Source: Tribonema minus
Taxonomy: Eukaryota; Sar; Xanthophyceae; Tribonematales; Tribonemataceae
NCBI GenBank assembly: GCA_017506865.1
Contig: JAFCMP010000323.1
Location: 62,001-126,000, forward strand
DNA: 64,000 nucleotides
Reading direction: 5' to 3'
Part shown: piece by piece, positions 31,025 to 42,900 of the stretch
How positions within the stretch are numbered: position 1 is the first letter of the stretch
Layout: every line of letters starts with the position of its first letter
Position numbers and translations under genes: made by a program
Notes under the pieces: model-generated
Databases searched by the model: none
The model's input: only the letters and a program-made list of their open reading frames with translations
What the model was told of the DNA's origin: nothing

Positions 31025-31647
31025 GCTGCTGTACACGATCTTCAGCTCTAGCGCATTGGATGAACTTCAGAAGTTCATTCAAAACTGTGCATGCTCACCA
31101 AGGCTGCTCAAACCGAAACCCATAGCCATCTCCATCTATTAATTGCGAAAGGTGATTTGCAGTCTCATGCAGGATGATCAAAACTTTCCAACATCTACCC
31201 ACGAGGTTACTGCGGAGCGCATGCAGCATACAGGTAGGACACTGATTGCTATCTATTTATAAATAAAACAGCATCAATGCCGACACTGTTGCAAGATGGG
31301 ACAAGCGACACACACCGGACTCCTCCTGTCGATGCATTGATCACTGGGCCTTACTGCGGCAGTGGTGACGTGTCATCATTCACGTTGAGACATTCATGAA
31401 CAGGTACACAAATGCATCACAAATTCATACACAAATTCATTCATCACAATGGTATGCCATCATCATTATTAATGAGACATTCATGAACAGTTACACAAAG
31501 GCGAGGGAGAGTACAGCTGCGGAAGGCCCGAGTGCCAGTGGGCGGGCCAGCATCTGGCCCTCTGACGCCTCTCTTCACGGAAGCCATTCCACAGTACAGA
31601 ACAATACACACGACATGTCACACACAAACCGTGTACGCAAGTAGACG
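31025..31647. other. Region between the unassigned ORF and the PH-domain gene 3' end
   Basis: AT-richer than its surroundings. A 'gacattcatgaacag' phrase occurs twice (about 31389 and 31473). It probably includes the 3' untranslated region of the PH-domain gene. No gene recognised. Confidence 0.5.
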
Positions 31648-34600
31648 TCATCTGCAGGACGACCGGTCTACTGATGCCGAGCGCTGCTTTCTCAACCTGC
31701 CGCTGCTGCTGCCGCCACCACCGAAAAATGGCGCTTTCGACGCGCTGCCAAAGGCGGGACGCGACGGCGGCCGCCCCCCCCGCAGAGCGCTGCCATTCAT
31801 CGCGCCGCTGCCGCTGCTGCGCACCGCCGCACGACGCGGCGTGGAAGCCGCCGCGCGCTGTCGATCGCGCAGTCCAAGGCGCGCGCGCGGCGGCAGCGAC
31901 TGCGTTGACGTATTGAGCCTGGTGGCAGCAGCAGCAGCGCCAATGGGGGACGGCGCTGCCGCAGCACCTGACCACTTTGCGCCGCCACCGCCACTGCCGC
32001 CGCCGCTGCTGCCGCGCGGCCACGGCGGCAGCGCCTCCGACCGCGCCAGCGACGGCGATCGCGACGGCGCGCCTGCCCTCTTCTGAGCGCTGCTGCCTGG
32101 GCCAGCGGCGCCCCCTGCAGCCCCCCCCTGTCTCGCTGCCGCAGCCGCAGCGACTGCGCTCCTGTCGCCGAGGCTGATTGCGGCGGCGGTGTGCGCAGCG
32201 GCGGCGGCGCCTGTGCCGTAGACGAGGCGTGAGAGGCGGGCCACGGCGGCCTCCAGGGCGGCACGTTCGCGCGCGTCGCGCCGCGCCTCCTGCTCGAGCA
32301 CTGCCACCTCCTGGCAGCAGAAGATTGGCAGCGGTGGTGTCGATAATTGGTATGAGATGACGCACCTCCCTTTATGGCTGGAAGTATGCAGGACTGCGTA
32401 TGCATGAAAAGAAGAGTGCTGTATGGCCGTTTTTGAGCACTGCCACCTCCTGGCAGTGAGAGATTGGCAGCGCCAGCGGTGGTACTGATATATAACAACG
32501 GGATTGCGAATGTCTGTACTTCTATATGCTTTGAAGAGTATGGACGACTGCGTATGCAAGTTCATCAAAGGAATACTGCAGCAGCAGCACTGCTGAACGG
32601 CAGGGGCAGCAGCAGCAATGCTCATCATCCAAACAGTGCGGCAGGCGCCGGTCGACCAGCATAACTTCAAGTTGATGTGCAACCTCAACTTGATGTACCT
32701 ACATGCCTACTGCTACATATACCTCAGAAACCCTAACCCTAACCCAGGTCGCACTACGCCTCAGCGCTCCTGAACCCCAGACAACAACGCCCCCCCTCAA
32801 CACACAACACCTAGCCCTAGCCCCCCACCTAGCCCTAGGTCATCATCAGCACCTGAACACACAAACCCTAGCCCTAGCCCTAGCCTCACACCTAGGTCAT
32901 CATCATCACTTGAACTCACAAACCCTAGCCCTAGCCCTAGACCTAGGTCATCACCTGACGCGCAACGCTCAGCGCCCGCTCCAGCGACGCCACGGACGCG
33001 CCATCGCCCGCAGCGCCGCCTCCCGTTGCCGCGGCGGCGGCGGCGGCGTTGGCTGCGGCGAGCTGGTGTCTGAGCGCTGCCATCTCCGCTGCCTCCAAAC
33101 GGCGCGCCTCCGCTGAGCGCTGCAGCTCGCGCCGCGCCAGGGCCTCGCGCGCGGCGGCGTCGGCGGCGCGGGCCGACGAGTCGCGCACTGCCGCCTGCAT
33201 GATTGAGTGAGTGAGCGAGTGAGTGAATGAAAGAGTGAGTGAGTGAATGAAAGAGTGAGTGAGTGCCGCACAGGACGCCGAGGGGGCGTACCACAGGTAA
33301 GGTGGTCGAGTGAGTGAGTGAGTGGGTGTGTAGGTGGCCTCCGCTGAGCGCCGCAGCTCGCGCCGTGCCAGCGCCTCGCGTGCGGCGGCGGCGGGCGATG
33401 ACGAGTTGCGCACTGCCACGTGAGCGATGCCGCATCCAGTGAGTGAGTGAACGAGTGAGTATGCGAGTGGTAGGGTTGGACGCCGCATCGCTCGCGCACG
33501 GCCGCCTGAGCGATGCAACGTGATGGGATGTCTCAGGTATAAGTGGGCAAGTAAGCGAATGAGTGAGTAAGCGGCGGCAGGCACGGCCGCTGCGCATTCC
33601 TCAGGCAGATGCCACCTAAACATAGTAGAGTCAGTGAGCGAGTGGGTGAGCGAGTAGGCAGCGCCAATGCCGAATGAGGGCCATCACACACAGAACGCAC
33701 CGAGCCCCTGCCTTGAAACCAAACACAACTGTACTGCGCTCGTAAAGGTGAAATTCATTACGAAGCGCAAGTGCAGGGCAATGGGAGTGTTATACCTGTG
33801 TCGCGCTGAGCTCCCACGGCTGCGCCTGCGCGCGCACATCAACTTCAACATGCTTCTGGCTAACATAAAAGATGAAGTTCCGCCATCAAATTGAAGTGCA
33901 AAACGATGAGAGTGTCACACCTGTATCGCGCTGAGCTCCCGCAGCTGCGCCTGAGCGCTGGCCCTCTCTTCCTCCCTGCGCGCCGCAGCCTCGCGCGCGT
34001 CGGCAGCGCGCGCGGCTTTCAGCTCGCGCACCTCCGCCGACGAGCGCGCCGCCGCATCCGTCGCTTCCGCCGTGGCCATTGCCGCTGCTGCCACGCGCTC
34101 CCTAACATGACAAGGTGAAAAGCAGGCGCTAGTGGTGAAGTTGATACCTACCCATACACCTATGCACAAATACATACAGTACCTGTGCAGCGCTGCTGCC
34201 GCTGCAGCTCTAAGTCCAGCATGTGAAAACGGCAGCTTTCTATCCAAGCCCACCACATGCATCTATCCCGACAACCACAATACTTCCATGCATCGAAATC
34301 ACATGTCAATTACCGTCTTTGACAACGGAGTGTACGTGCATACTCGTATATACCCCCATCCATCAATACCTACCCATATACCCACATACACGCATACGTA
34401 CGGTACCTGTGCAGCGCCCGCAGCTTCTCCACATCCTCCAGCACCGCCGCGCACTCCCCTCTCACTGAGCGCTGCTGCCACCGCCGCCAAGCATACGTGC
34501 ATACCCCCATCCATCAATACCTACCCATGCACCTATACACGTATACATACCGTACCTGTGCAGCGCCTGAGTTTCTCCACATCCTCCAGCACCGGCGCCC

Positions 34601-37600
34601 GCTCCCCTCTCACTGAGCGCTGCTGCCACTGCAACAAAAAACACGTGCATACCCCCATCCATCACTACCTACCCATACACCTATACATACATACGGTACC
34701 TGTGCAGCGCCCGCAGCTTCTCCAGATCCTCCAGCACGGCGGCGCGCTCCGCATCCCTCTCGCCGAGCGCTGCTGCCACCGCCGCGCGCCGCTTCCCCGC
34801 CTCCGCCGCCCTCACCCTCTGCAGCTCTCGCGCGTGCTTCGTTGCTGCATCCGACAGCACCTGCTGACTGAGCGTTGCTGCTTCCGACTGGGCGTCCGCG
34901 AGGGCGTCGGCGCGCACGGACGCGAGTTGAAGTTCGTAGCGGGACGTCACCTCCGCCAGTTCGCGCTGGTGCCTGGCGGAGGCAGCGGCGGCACGTGATG
35001 AAGCACGAGCTGTGGTGAGCCTTGGGTGTACCCACATGCACTACGACATTCATACCCTAATAATAGCAAAACGCACACTGTACATGGCCTTGCTTGCGGC
35101 GGCACCCTCCCGCACTGCTCACGACTTATCTACGCGCACTGATGCATAGGGTTAGGGTTAGGGTTGGGCGCACCGGTCCTGGAGCGCCTGCGCCATGTGA
35201 CGGCAGTGCTCAGCATTTCCAATACATACATACCCTAAGCAAACGTCTCATTTTGTTGGTATCCCCAGGCTCATGACAGCGCTGCTTTAATAGGAGTGCC
35301 AGCGCCTGCTGAGGCGGCGCGTAGCTGACGCACCTGTCTCGCAGCATACTTACATGCTGTAAGCAAATCAGTGCTTGCATACCCCTGTCATACATACCCC
35401 ATGACCACGCTGCTTTAGTGCATTTTGACAAGGCCTTATGCAGGGGCCAACGCACCTGTCTTGCAGCGCCTGCGCCACGAGGCGGCGGTGCTCAGCGCCT
35501 CCGCTGAGCACTGCGCTGAGCCTCTAGTGTACATACATGCACATGTAGCTATCATTTGTTAACCTGCCCCTCCTCACGACAGCGATGGCGTAGTGCCTGC
35601 GGCGCCGCATGAATGAGCTTAGGGTTAGGGTTAGAGTTAGGATTTACAACGCACCTGCCTTGCAGCGCCTGCGCCACGCGGCGGCAGTCCTCAGCAGCTC
35701 CGCTGAGCACTGCGCTGAATGAACTGTAGTAATACATACATACCCAAGCACATGTATCAAATGACCTACCTGTCTTGCAGCGCCTGCGCCACGCGGCGGC
35801 AGTCGTCTGCGGCTCCGCTGAGGGCTGCGCTGAGCCTCTCCTCCAGACTTGCCTTCTCTTCGCACAGCGCGTTCACCTGACGAGCAGCAATGCAAGACTC
35901 AACAATTCAATAATGTCAACAACTTAAACTACATGATTCTGAAATCTCTACGCGAGGGCGTGAGGAGGTCAGGTGCTGAGCAGGGCGCTGAACAGAATTT
36001 GGAAGCATTGTCATCACAGCGCGTTCACCTGACGAGCAGCATTGCAGAGTTGACACCTTCAACAAAATGAGTGTCGCAACTCTACCGCTGCACGAGGGGG
36101 TATGTGTTTAGTACGAGGAGGTCAGGTGCTGAGCACTGCAGTGAAGCCAACATTGTAAGCATTATCATTGTTGTTAGGTCCAAAGCGTCAGTATAGATAT
36201 GCCAGCTGCTGCGCACTCACCTGCAAAGCGGCATCACAGAGTCATCGAGTGCTTCAATGCACATGTTCTCTAGCGACTGTACCACCACAGCAAGCGTGTT
36301 CGGTGTGAGAAGGTAACCTAGCAATGCTGCCAGGTACGCAGAGGAAGTTTCACATTGTATGGTTGATACGCGTCACCGCACCCTGATATGTGCATCCTTG
36401 TTCACCTCAACAACCATAACCTACAATGTGAGAACCACTGTCAGTGAAGAACGTCACAACGTTTGTCCCTTGTAAAGAGAGTTGGCTTCAGCCACTGCAC
36501 CAGCAACTTCAACTGCTGACCGCAGTCCAACTGAACATGAAGTTGATAGTCGGAAGATGAAGTTGATAATCATTACAATGCTTGTTCCGTGTGGGGATCC
36601 ACATAGCGCAAGTGGCAACAATCGTGTCCTCTCACACACAAATCAGCACCCAATCAAAATCACAATCAGCTCACTCCAGGCGCGGGACAGAGCAAAAACG
36701 CCAAGCACTGCTCACCCACCTCAACTGCAAGCTGTGACTCCCCCGTCGTGGCCCTGCGCGCCGCACCGCGCGCCTCCCCCAGCTCCCCCCTCAACGCCTC
36801 CACTTCCTTGCGCTGCGCCACCGCCGCTGCCGCAAACCTCCGCTTCGCTGCATCAAGCTCCGCTCTGAGCTCCTGCAGCTGCTCCGTATAGCGCAATTTC
36901 AAGGCTTCCGTGGCGTCGTACGGTGGCGCCGCGGGCGGCAGATATGCTTCTGAGCGCTGCTGCTGCTGATGATGATGATGGTTGTGGTGGTGCTGCTGCG
37001 GCGATGGCATGGAGCCATGCTGCTGCTGCCACTGGTGCTGCTGCTGCTGCTGCTGCGGGTGGTGGCTGCGGTGGTGCTGCGGTGAAGGCGCAGATTCGTG
37101 CTGCTGCTGCTGCTGCTGCTGCTGCTGCGCTTGCTGGTAGTGCTGCGGTTGCTGCACTGCCGTCAAAGGAGCAAACGACATATCTGCAGCAGCGTGCTGC
37201 TGCTGCTGGTGGCATTGCTCTGAGGCGCTGTTGCGCAGCGGCGATGCGTAGTGACCGCGCTGACCCGGCGGAGGAGACGTAGCTGAGCGCTGAGCATGCG
37301 GCAGCGCTGCTGCTGCTGCTGCGGCTTCGCCAGTATGTAATTCAGGTTCGACCTGCCAGTGATGATACGCTTGCCACTGCTGTTCCGGCACTGCGTAAGC
37401 ATCGTGCGTTGCGCCGCCGTAATTTGCTTTGAGGGGAGGCTGGCCTCTGTGACTGTGACTATGCTGAGCGGTGCTGCTGCTGCTGCTGCTGCCGAGGGCG
37501 TGATCCCCCCTCGCGCTGCCCCCCTCATGTCGCTGTTGCTGCTGCTGCTGATGTGTGGAGCCAGGCGCGTGCTGCTGGCGAGGCTCATGCTGCTGTCCAG

Positions 37601-38399
37601 TCATCTGCGCACTATGTACAGCGCTGCCGCTGCCTCTCGCGCCTGTTTCGCCGCCAGTGCCAACTTCAACACCGCCTGTCAGCTGTGCGATACGGCGCTC
37701 ACGCAGCGGCGGCGACAGCGCCGAGTTCGCGTGCAGAACGACAGTTTCGTGCTGATCGATATCGCCACCTTCGCCCCCTGCACCGCTGTTATTATCACTG
37801 CGCCAGTGCTGAGCTGTGCTGCCTCTCCATACGCTTGCGGGCGTTCCATTAGCATCGCTGTCACTGCGGTGCTGTTGCTGCTGGTAGGCGGCGGAGGTAG
37901 TGGCAGTCATCCTAGGGCTGCTGGAGGCATGCTGCTGGTGTTCACCAGTAAGGGTCGATCCTGCTTCGCCAGGGGATTTCTGTTGGTGTCGTTGTTGGTG
38001 GTGCTGGCGCTGGTCTGGCTGTTGCTGCTCGTGCTGAATCGGAGGCGGCGGCGGCGGCAGCGACTGGGAAGCCTGCCCCGACCAGAGGTTGATGTCAGCG
38101 ATCCAGCAGCTGCAAGACTCCTTGTCCTGGCACAGCAAGCTCAAGACCTCGCCGCTGCGCAGCGTCACATCGAAACCGCAGCCTTGCAGTGTCGCCACGC
38201 TGCTGTGCGCCAGAGTGCACCTGCTGCCAGAGAGCTCCTCTGTGCGCTCGCCCCCTCCGCCTTCGCCACTGCTGTCGGCATGGAATCGGCAGTGCAGGTG
38301 GCTTTCCGCAAGCACGAACGTGATGGGCTTCCATCGGAAGAGGCCAGCGCTGTCTCTGGTCTTGACTTTGAGCGAGCCTTGGCGAATGCACTCAGTCAT
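31648..38399 (-). CDS. PH-domain, polyglutamine and coiled-coil protein, six exons
   Basis: Exons in transcript order: 38399-36720, 35876-35770, 35020-34700, 34101-33921, 33194-32955 and 32310-31648, all GT-AG with agreeing phases, 1063 codons. Residues about 5-110 fit a pleckstrin-homology fold (IRQGSLKVKTRDSAGLFRWKPITFVLAE ... SLLCQDKESCSCWIADINLW), which would bind phosphoinositides or a protein at a membrane or cytoskeletal site. Residues about 115-490 are Gln/His/Ser-rich with long CAG-encoded Gln runs, probably disordered. From about 500 to 860 there is Ala/Glu/Arg-rich coiled coil. The tail is Ser/Arg/Gly-rich and basic. The start is the ATG at 38399. Exon 3 has two possible acceptors; 35020 keeps the phase and 35009 does not. 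Exon 2 has several decayed tandem copies downstream, so alternative exon use is possible. The exact family is unknown. Confidence 0.7.
32425..32475 (-). repeat. Echo of PH-gene exon 6 start
   Basis: The acceptor and first codons of exon 6 (ccag|GAGGTGGCAGTGCTC) recur about 145 bp upstream in the transcript, again with an AG acceptor, and then diverge. Confidence 0.7.
33330..33520 (-). repeat. Echo of PH-gene exon 5
   Basis: A copy of exon 5 (VRNSSSPAAAAREALARRELRRSAEA, against VRDSSARAADAAAREALARRELQRSAEA) lies upstream of the real exon. A further fragment is near 33480-33515. GAGT tetranucleotide runs separate them. Confidence 0.75.
33795..33840 (-). repeat. Echo of PH-gene exon 4 end and donor
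   Basis: The last codons of exon 4 plus the donor (ctcagcgcgatacag|gtgtga) recur about 125 bp downstream in the transcript as ctcagcgcgacacag|gtataa. Confidence 0.7.
34180..34640 (-). repeat. Three echoes of PH-gene exon 3 end
   Basis: The end of exon 3 (GAGAAGCTGCGGGCGCTGCACAG type, followed by GTACCGTA) recurs near 34558, 34412 and 34180, each with a GT donor and the same 'catacccccatccatca' intron start. The copies get shorter and more decayed with distance. Confidence 0.8.
35165..35720 (-). repeat. Array of PH-gene exon 2 echoes
   Basis: Exon 2 (LSGAADDCRRVAQALQD) recurs at about 35654-35720 (FSAVLSGAAEDCRRVAQALQG, with both splice sites), 35455-35525, a remnant near 35330, and 35170-35215. 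TTAGGG-type stretches sit between copies at about 35148 and 35620. The 35654-35720 copy has a length that keeps the reading frame, so it could be spliced in. The exon's acceptor is also copied near 36017. Confidence 0.8.
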
Positions 38400-38802
38400 G
38401 ACGAGCTTTGCAGCAAGTGTGGCTTTGCACGTGGCTGAGCAGTCTGTCAGAGCAGAGTGTCAGCCCGCTACTGTTGTTGACAGGCTTCCTGCATTTGCCA
38501 TAGGTAGCTACTCTGAGCTGCTTGTAGCGCGAGCGCGCCACCTTTTCAACCAACTGTCAGAAAAGTTTGAGAAAACTGTGTGTGTCCAGGACAGATGTTG
38601 AAGTGAGCGAATCCTGAGAAATGAGGTGGGTTGTGATGCACTGTCAATCATGATGGCAAGATAAGTTTTGATTACACACAACTACCATAGAGGAAACCGT
38701 GTTAATTGCTCTCGTTCAGAAATGCAGCAGGGGACGAAGACGGACAATTTCAGATGGCAAGACAATGTTGGAATTGTACATAAAAGTCATGATTGCATTC
38801 CG
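38400..38802. other. Spacer between the CCDC57-like and PH-domain genes
   Basis: About 400 bp between the stop of the upstream gene and the start of the downstream gene on the same strand. It should hold a 3' end and a promoter. No specific signal recognised. Confidence 0.5.
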
Positions 38803-38891
38803 TCAACGATACGGGCGAGGCGAGGTGCTGTCCCGCGTGCCCCGCGCCGCCGCCGCTGCGCGCGCCAGCGCATTGTAATCCACGCCCATCG

Positions 38892-38923
<32 letters not shown>

Positions 38924-39891
38924 GCACCCGCTCTGGCAGCAGCGCCTGCACCAACACCCGCATCACCGGCAGCGGTGGAGCTGCGGCGGCGCGCCGCAAC
39001 CGCGCGCACGCGCTCCAGCGCCAGCCTCTGCCCGTCTGTTACAGGTGCCGCCGCCGCCGCCGCCGCCGCCGGCAGCGGAGCGACGCGCGCCGTCGCTGCC
39101 GCCGCCGCGCTGCTGCCGCTGGTGCCTACTGCTGCGAAGGCCATGCCGAACACTGACAGTTGCACCGGGCGCTGTTGCGGCGGCGGCGGCTGCTGCTGCC
39201 GCTGCTGCTGCTGCGGCGGCGGCAGCGGCGGCGGCAGCAGCGCCTCCGCCGCGTACTGATCACCGAAGAAGCGTCCATTGTGCTGCGGGCGTTCCCCTGC
39301 TGCAGAGACAGAGCCGTCATCTGTCGCTGCGCCGTCGCTGCTGCCGCTGCTGCTGCCGCGGCACGAGGACAGCGGCGCCAGCTCCAGGGGCGCGTCCTCC
39401 TCATCTTCAAGTTGAAGTTCTTCGCCGCGCGCCGCCGCGAGCTCTTGCTTGAGGGCGCGCGCCGTGTGTGCGAGGTCAATGAAGGCGGCTTCCACGTCTC
39501 TGATGCGTCGCCGGTAGCGCAGGCGCACCTGTGTGCGTGCGGGGGATGGGGGGGGGGCCTGGTCAGCACGTGGCACATAAATTCCGCAACTCTGAAGTGC
39601 GCTCAATTTACATAGAGAGCGCACGTGATCGCGTGTGTGCACTGCCAGGCGTAGAGAGTGCTTTGAAGCGCGGTCAATATGTACAAGGAGAGCAGTTGTT
39701 CGTCTGTGTGAGAGACTACACTCTTCACCAAGAGTCATTGACATCTGGACACTGGATAGTAGCACCGCTGCTGACCGTCTACTTCCGCCCCTCAAGTGCA
39801 CCGTGCTGTGATGCCAAGATACAATTGCCGCTCATTGCCTTTGCTTTGACGGCTTGACTGCTGCGGCTGCTGGTCTCCTGCAAGGGCAGAT

Positions 39892-39922
<31 letters not shown>

Positions 39923-42900
39923 ATTCCATGTACTGCCATCAAGTACCCGCATCGATAACATCACGCACCTGTTTAGTGGCGGCCTTGACCGCTGCGGCCG
40001 CTGCGCTGCTGCCATCGGTGCCGCTGCTGCTGCGCATGCCGCGGAGCTGAGCACTGAGACGATTGCTGAGCTCCAGCAGCTGATCGCGCTCGTCCTGGAC
40101 AGCTGCTAGTTGAGTTGCTGCCGCCGTTTGAAGTTGCTGTTCTTCCTCCAGCTCACGCCGCAAAACCTGCACCATAGAAGGTACATAGATGCATTCATTC
40201 ATTCATTTCCTTCAAGTCAAAGGACATCACAGCAATCATGCCTGCATTCACGTCAAAATGGTCACAGTAGTTGTTGCTCTGCCTCCAGCTCACGCCGCAG
40301 CACCTTCAACGTACAAACAAACCATACTCGCATACGTGAATGTCATTTCAGACAATATTGCCACACAGGTTCGCTGTGCTTGGGAGCGCTGCTTGAGCAC
40401 TTGAAGTAATGAAAATTGACGTGATGGAGCGCCCATGTGCACTTGAAGTGCTGCGGCCCTGGAAGAACTAGGATTAGGTTTGATGACAGTACGGTTCAGC
40501 GACAATCCAAAATGAGTTCATCAGTGGTTCACATGTGTTCTGCGGTTGTCCAGCAGCCTCAACAGGGACAGAATGGCCTGTCAAGGCCTCCTGCTCTGCA
40601 AACACGGAACCTGTACGGGACTACTTCTTCTAACCTTGACAAATGGTCCGCCTATGGTTAAAGTGTATGTAAACAGCCCCATCAGTGTCTGCACACGCAA
40701 GTTGTCATTACTGTGCGGTGGCACCCCAGGCTGGGATTGTGTGGGGGTCAGAACAAAAGGGCAACGTTACCGGTGCAATCCAAGTCCATCTGTAGTCCAT
40801 CCTCAGTTCACCTGCAGTTCACCAGCCTCGTCCGCATTCGCATGCGCCTCCATGATGCTGCGCAGGCCGTCCAACTGGTCGTGCGCATTGCTCAGTTCGG
40901 AGTTGAGCCGTGCCACCTCCTCATGCAGCTCTTCGCACTCGGCTTCAAGTTGAGCTTGATGTTCAAGATTGGGGTTGACGTGCCCCGCATTGCCCCCGGG
41001 GCCCTGGTGCATCGCCTCCATCTGGATGTTCATGCAGGTGGGCAAGGCAGTTGAATTCATCAACTTTCATGAAGTGTGAGACCGGCCGTAGCCGTCACGA
41101 CTGGTGGCTGATGTGCAGGTGCGGCATGTACGTATCTACTGTGCAGCAGTGCTCTGCAGCACTCATGATGCACACGTTCGAACACACAGGCCAAAGGCTC
41201 GCAGTATTTAGAGTACAAGTGAACTTCCAGTGAAGGCATGCTAGAATGCACCAGCCAATTTAGGGTTCCTGACCATCTTTGCATGCACTTGAACGAAGTG
41301 CCCGCTTTGGACCCCGAGTTGCTGCAGGTGCAGTGCACTTTATGAGTGTGTAGACCGTGACGATTTTATGTCTCTGTACGCGCATCGGCTGCGGCGGCCC
41401 ATCTGCTGCGGTAACTTCATTCAACCACTTGGCGCTTACAGTACTACTTCCACAGTGACCAACTTCGAGTTTATGTTTGCGTGGTTGAAGTTGAGGTGTG
41501 GCACGCACTCACCTCTCTGCGCATGTCGGCGATAACCCCCCTGAGCCTCTCATTGGCCCCCTCAAGCGCCTGTGCCCTCTCACGCCACTCCCCCACCTCC
41601 CCCCTCACCCGCTCAAGTTCCCCCCCCCCGCCCCCCCCATGCAGCGGCGAGAACCCCATCCCCCCGGCAGCGTGCCCCCCTATTGAGCGCTGCTGCTGCT
41701 GTTGAGGTGACATGCCAACTGAGCGGTGCTGCGGCGACATTAGAGACGCTGGGCCCATGTCTTCGGAGAACTGCGGGCTGGTGGGGATTGCGCCAGCGGC
41801 GGTGGCGGTTGCGGCAGCGGCAGTTACTCTTTTTGTAACTGTCGCATCGTCCAGCTGACGCTCCAGGCGCGCCTTGTCCCTCTCCAGGTCGGCGAGGTTT
41901 GCTTGAAGTTCCCTGCGCAGTGTACGAAACGTTTAGGGTTAGCCTGCGAATGTAGGAAAAGATTAGGGTTAGGTTTAGTCCGTGCCCCTGCGCTACGGGG
42001 TTTTGTGTATTGAGGGTAAGTGGCAGGTAAATGGGTCATGAGTAGGGTTAGAGCGGGCCAGAGTGGGGTTAGGTTAGGGTTAGGGTGAGTGCGAGGACAG
42101 CATCCCAATTTTGTTGCTTCTCCCAATGCTGTAGATATTGGACTTGAGTTCACAGCTTGGGTTCACATTCCTGCTGTGTTCACGACTGCTGCCCAGCATG
42201 GTAAGCAGTTGCCATCAGCAAGTGTCAGGATTAATGCGCAAGTCTGCATAAACAACGGTTTCAAACCTCATGTGCTGAGGTGCGCTGCTTCATTAGTTAA
42301 CTTTTTGTCGGATATGTAGCCAACGCCTGGAGCAGCACAATGACATGCAGTGATGACAATGAATGGCGCTGTGCAGCACGGTACATCGAGCACAGTTCAA
42401 CCAGGGCCGAGCTGGTCTTGCAGGACAACGTGCGCACAGCCAGATGCCATCCGCTTCATGCGGGTGCTAAGTATTGCTGCTGCTAAACAGTGCTGCTGAT
42501 GTGGTTGCCTCTACTTGAAGTTGCCAACAGACCATTGGGCATAGAGTAGCATAAAAGTAGAATGTCCATGCTCTAATTAGTCACCTGTTGGCCGCCAGAA
42601 GCGCTGCTGCCTGGGCCCCAAAAGCGGATTCATGCTCCTCTGTGCGCCGCTGCTGCTCTCTCAGCTGAAAAAACGTGAAGAGGGCCGAAATTTGTATCAG
42701 ATCTTAGGGTAAAGGGTTAGGGTCAGCAAGCATGCCCTACCCGCCTTCGTTCGAAAACCCAAATCAGCCCTCAATCTAACCCTTATTCTAACCCCAAGCA
42801 TGCAGTGCCCACCTACTAGCTGCTGCATGTGAACAATCTTTACTGTGAGGAACCGGTGCAAGCTATCAGTGCCAATAACACCGCCTCGTTCATTCATCAT

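Noticed and set aside
31481-32365. 294-codon minus-strand ORF rich in Arg
   Set aside because: Frame-shifted reading of the last PH-gene exon; composition is that of an out-of-frame GC-rich exon.
37359-38438. 359-codon plus-strand ORF opposite PH-gene exon 1
   Set aside because: Antisense shadow. The minus strand has the PH-domain pattern, Gln runs and consistent splice phases.
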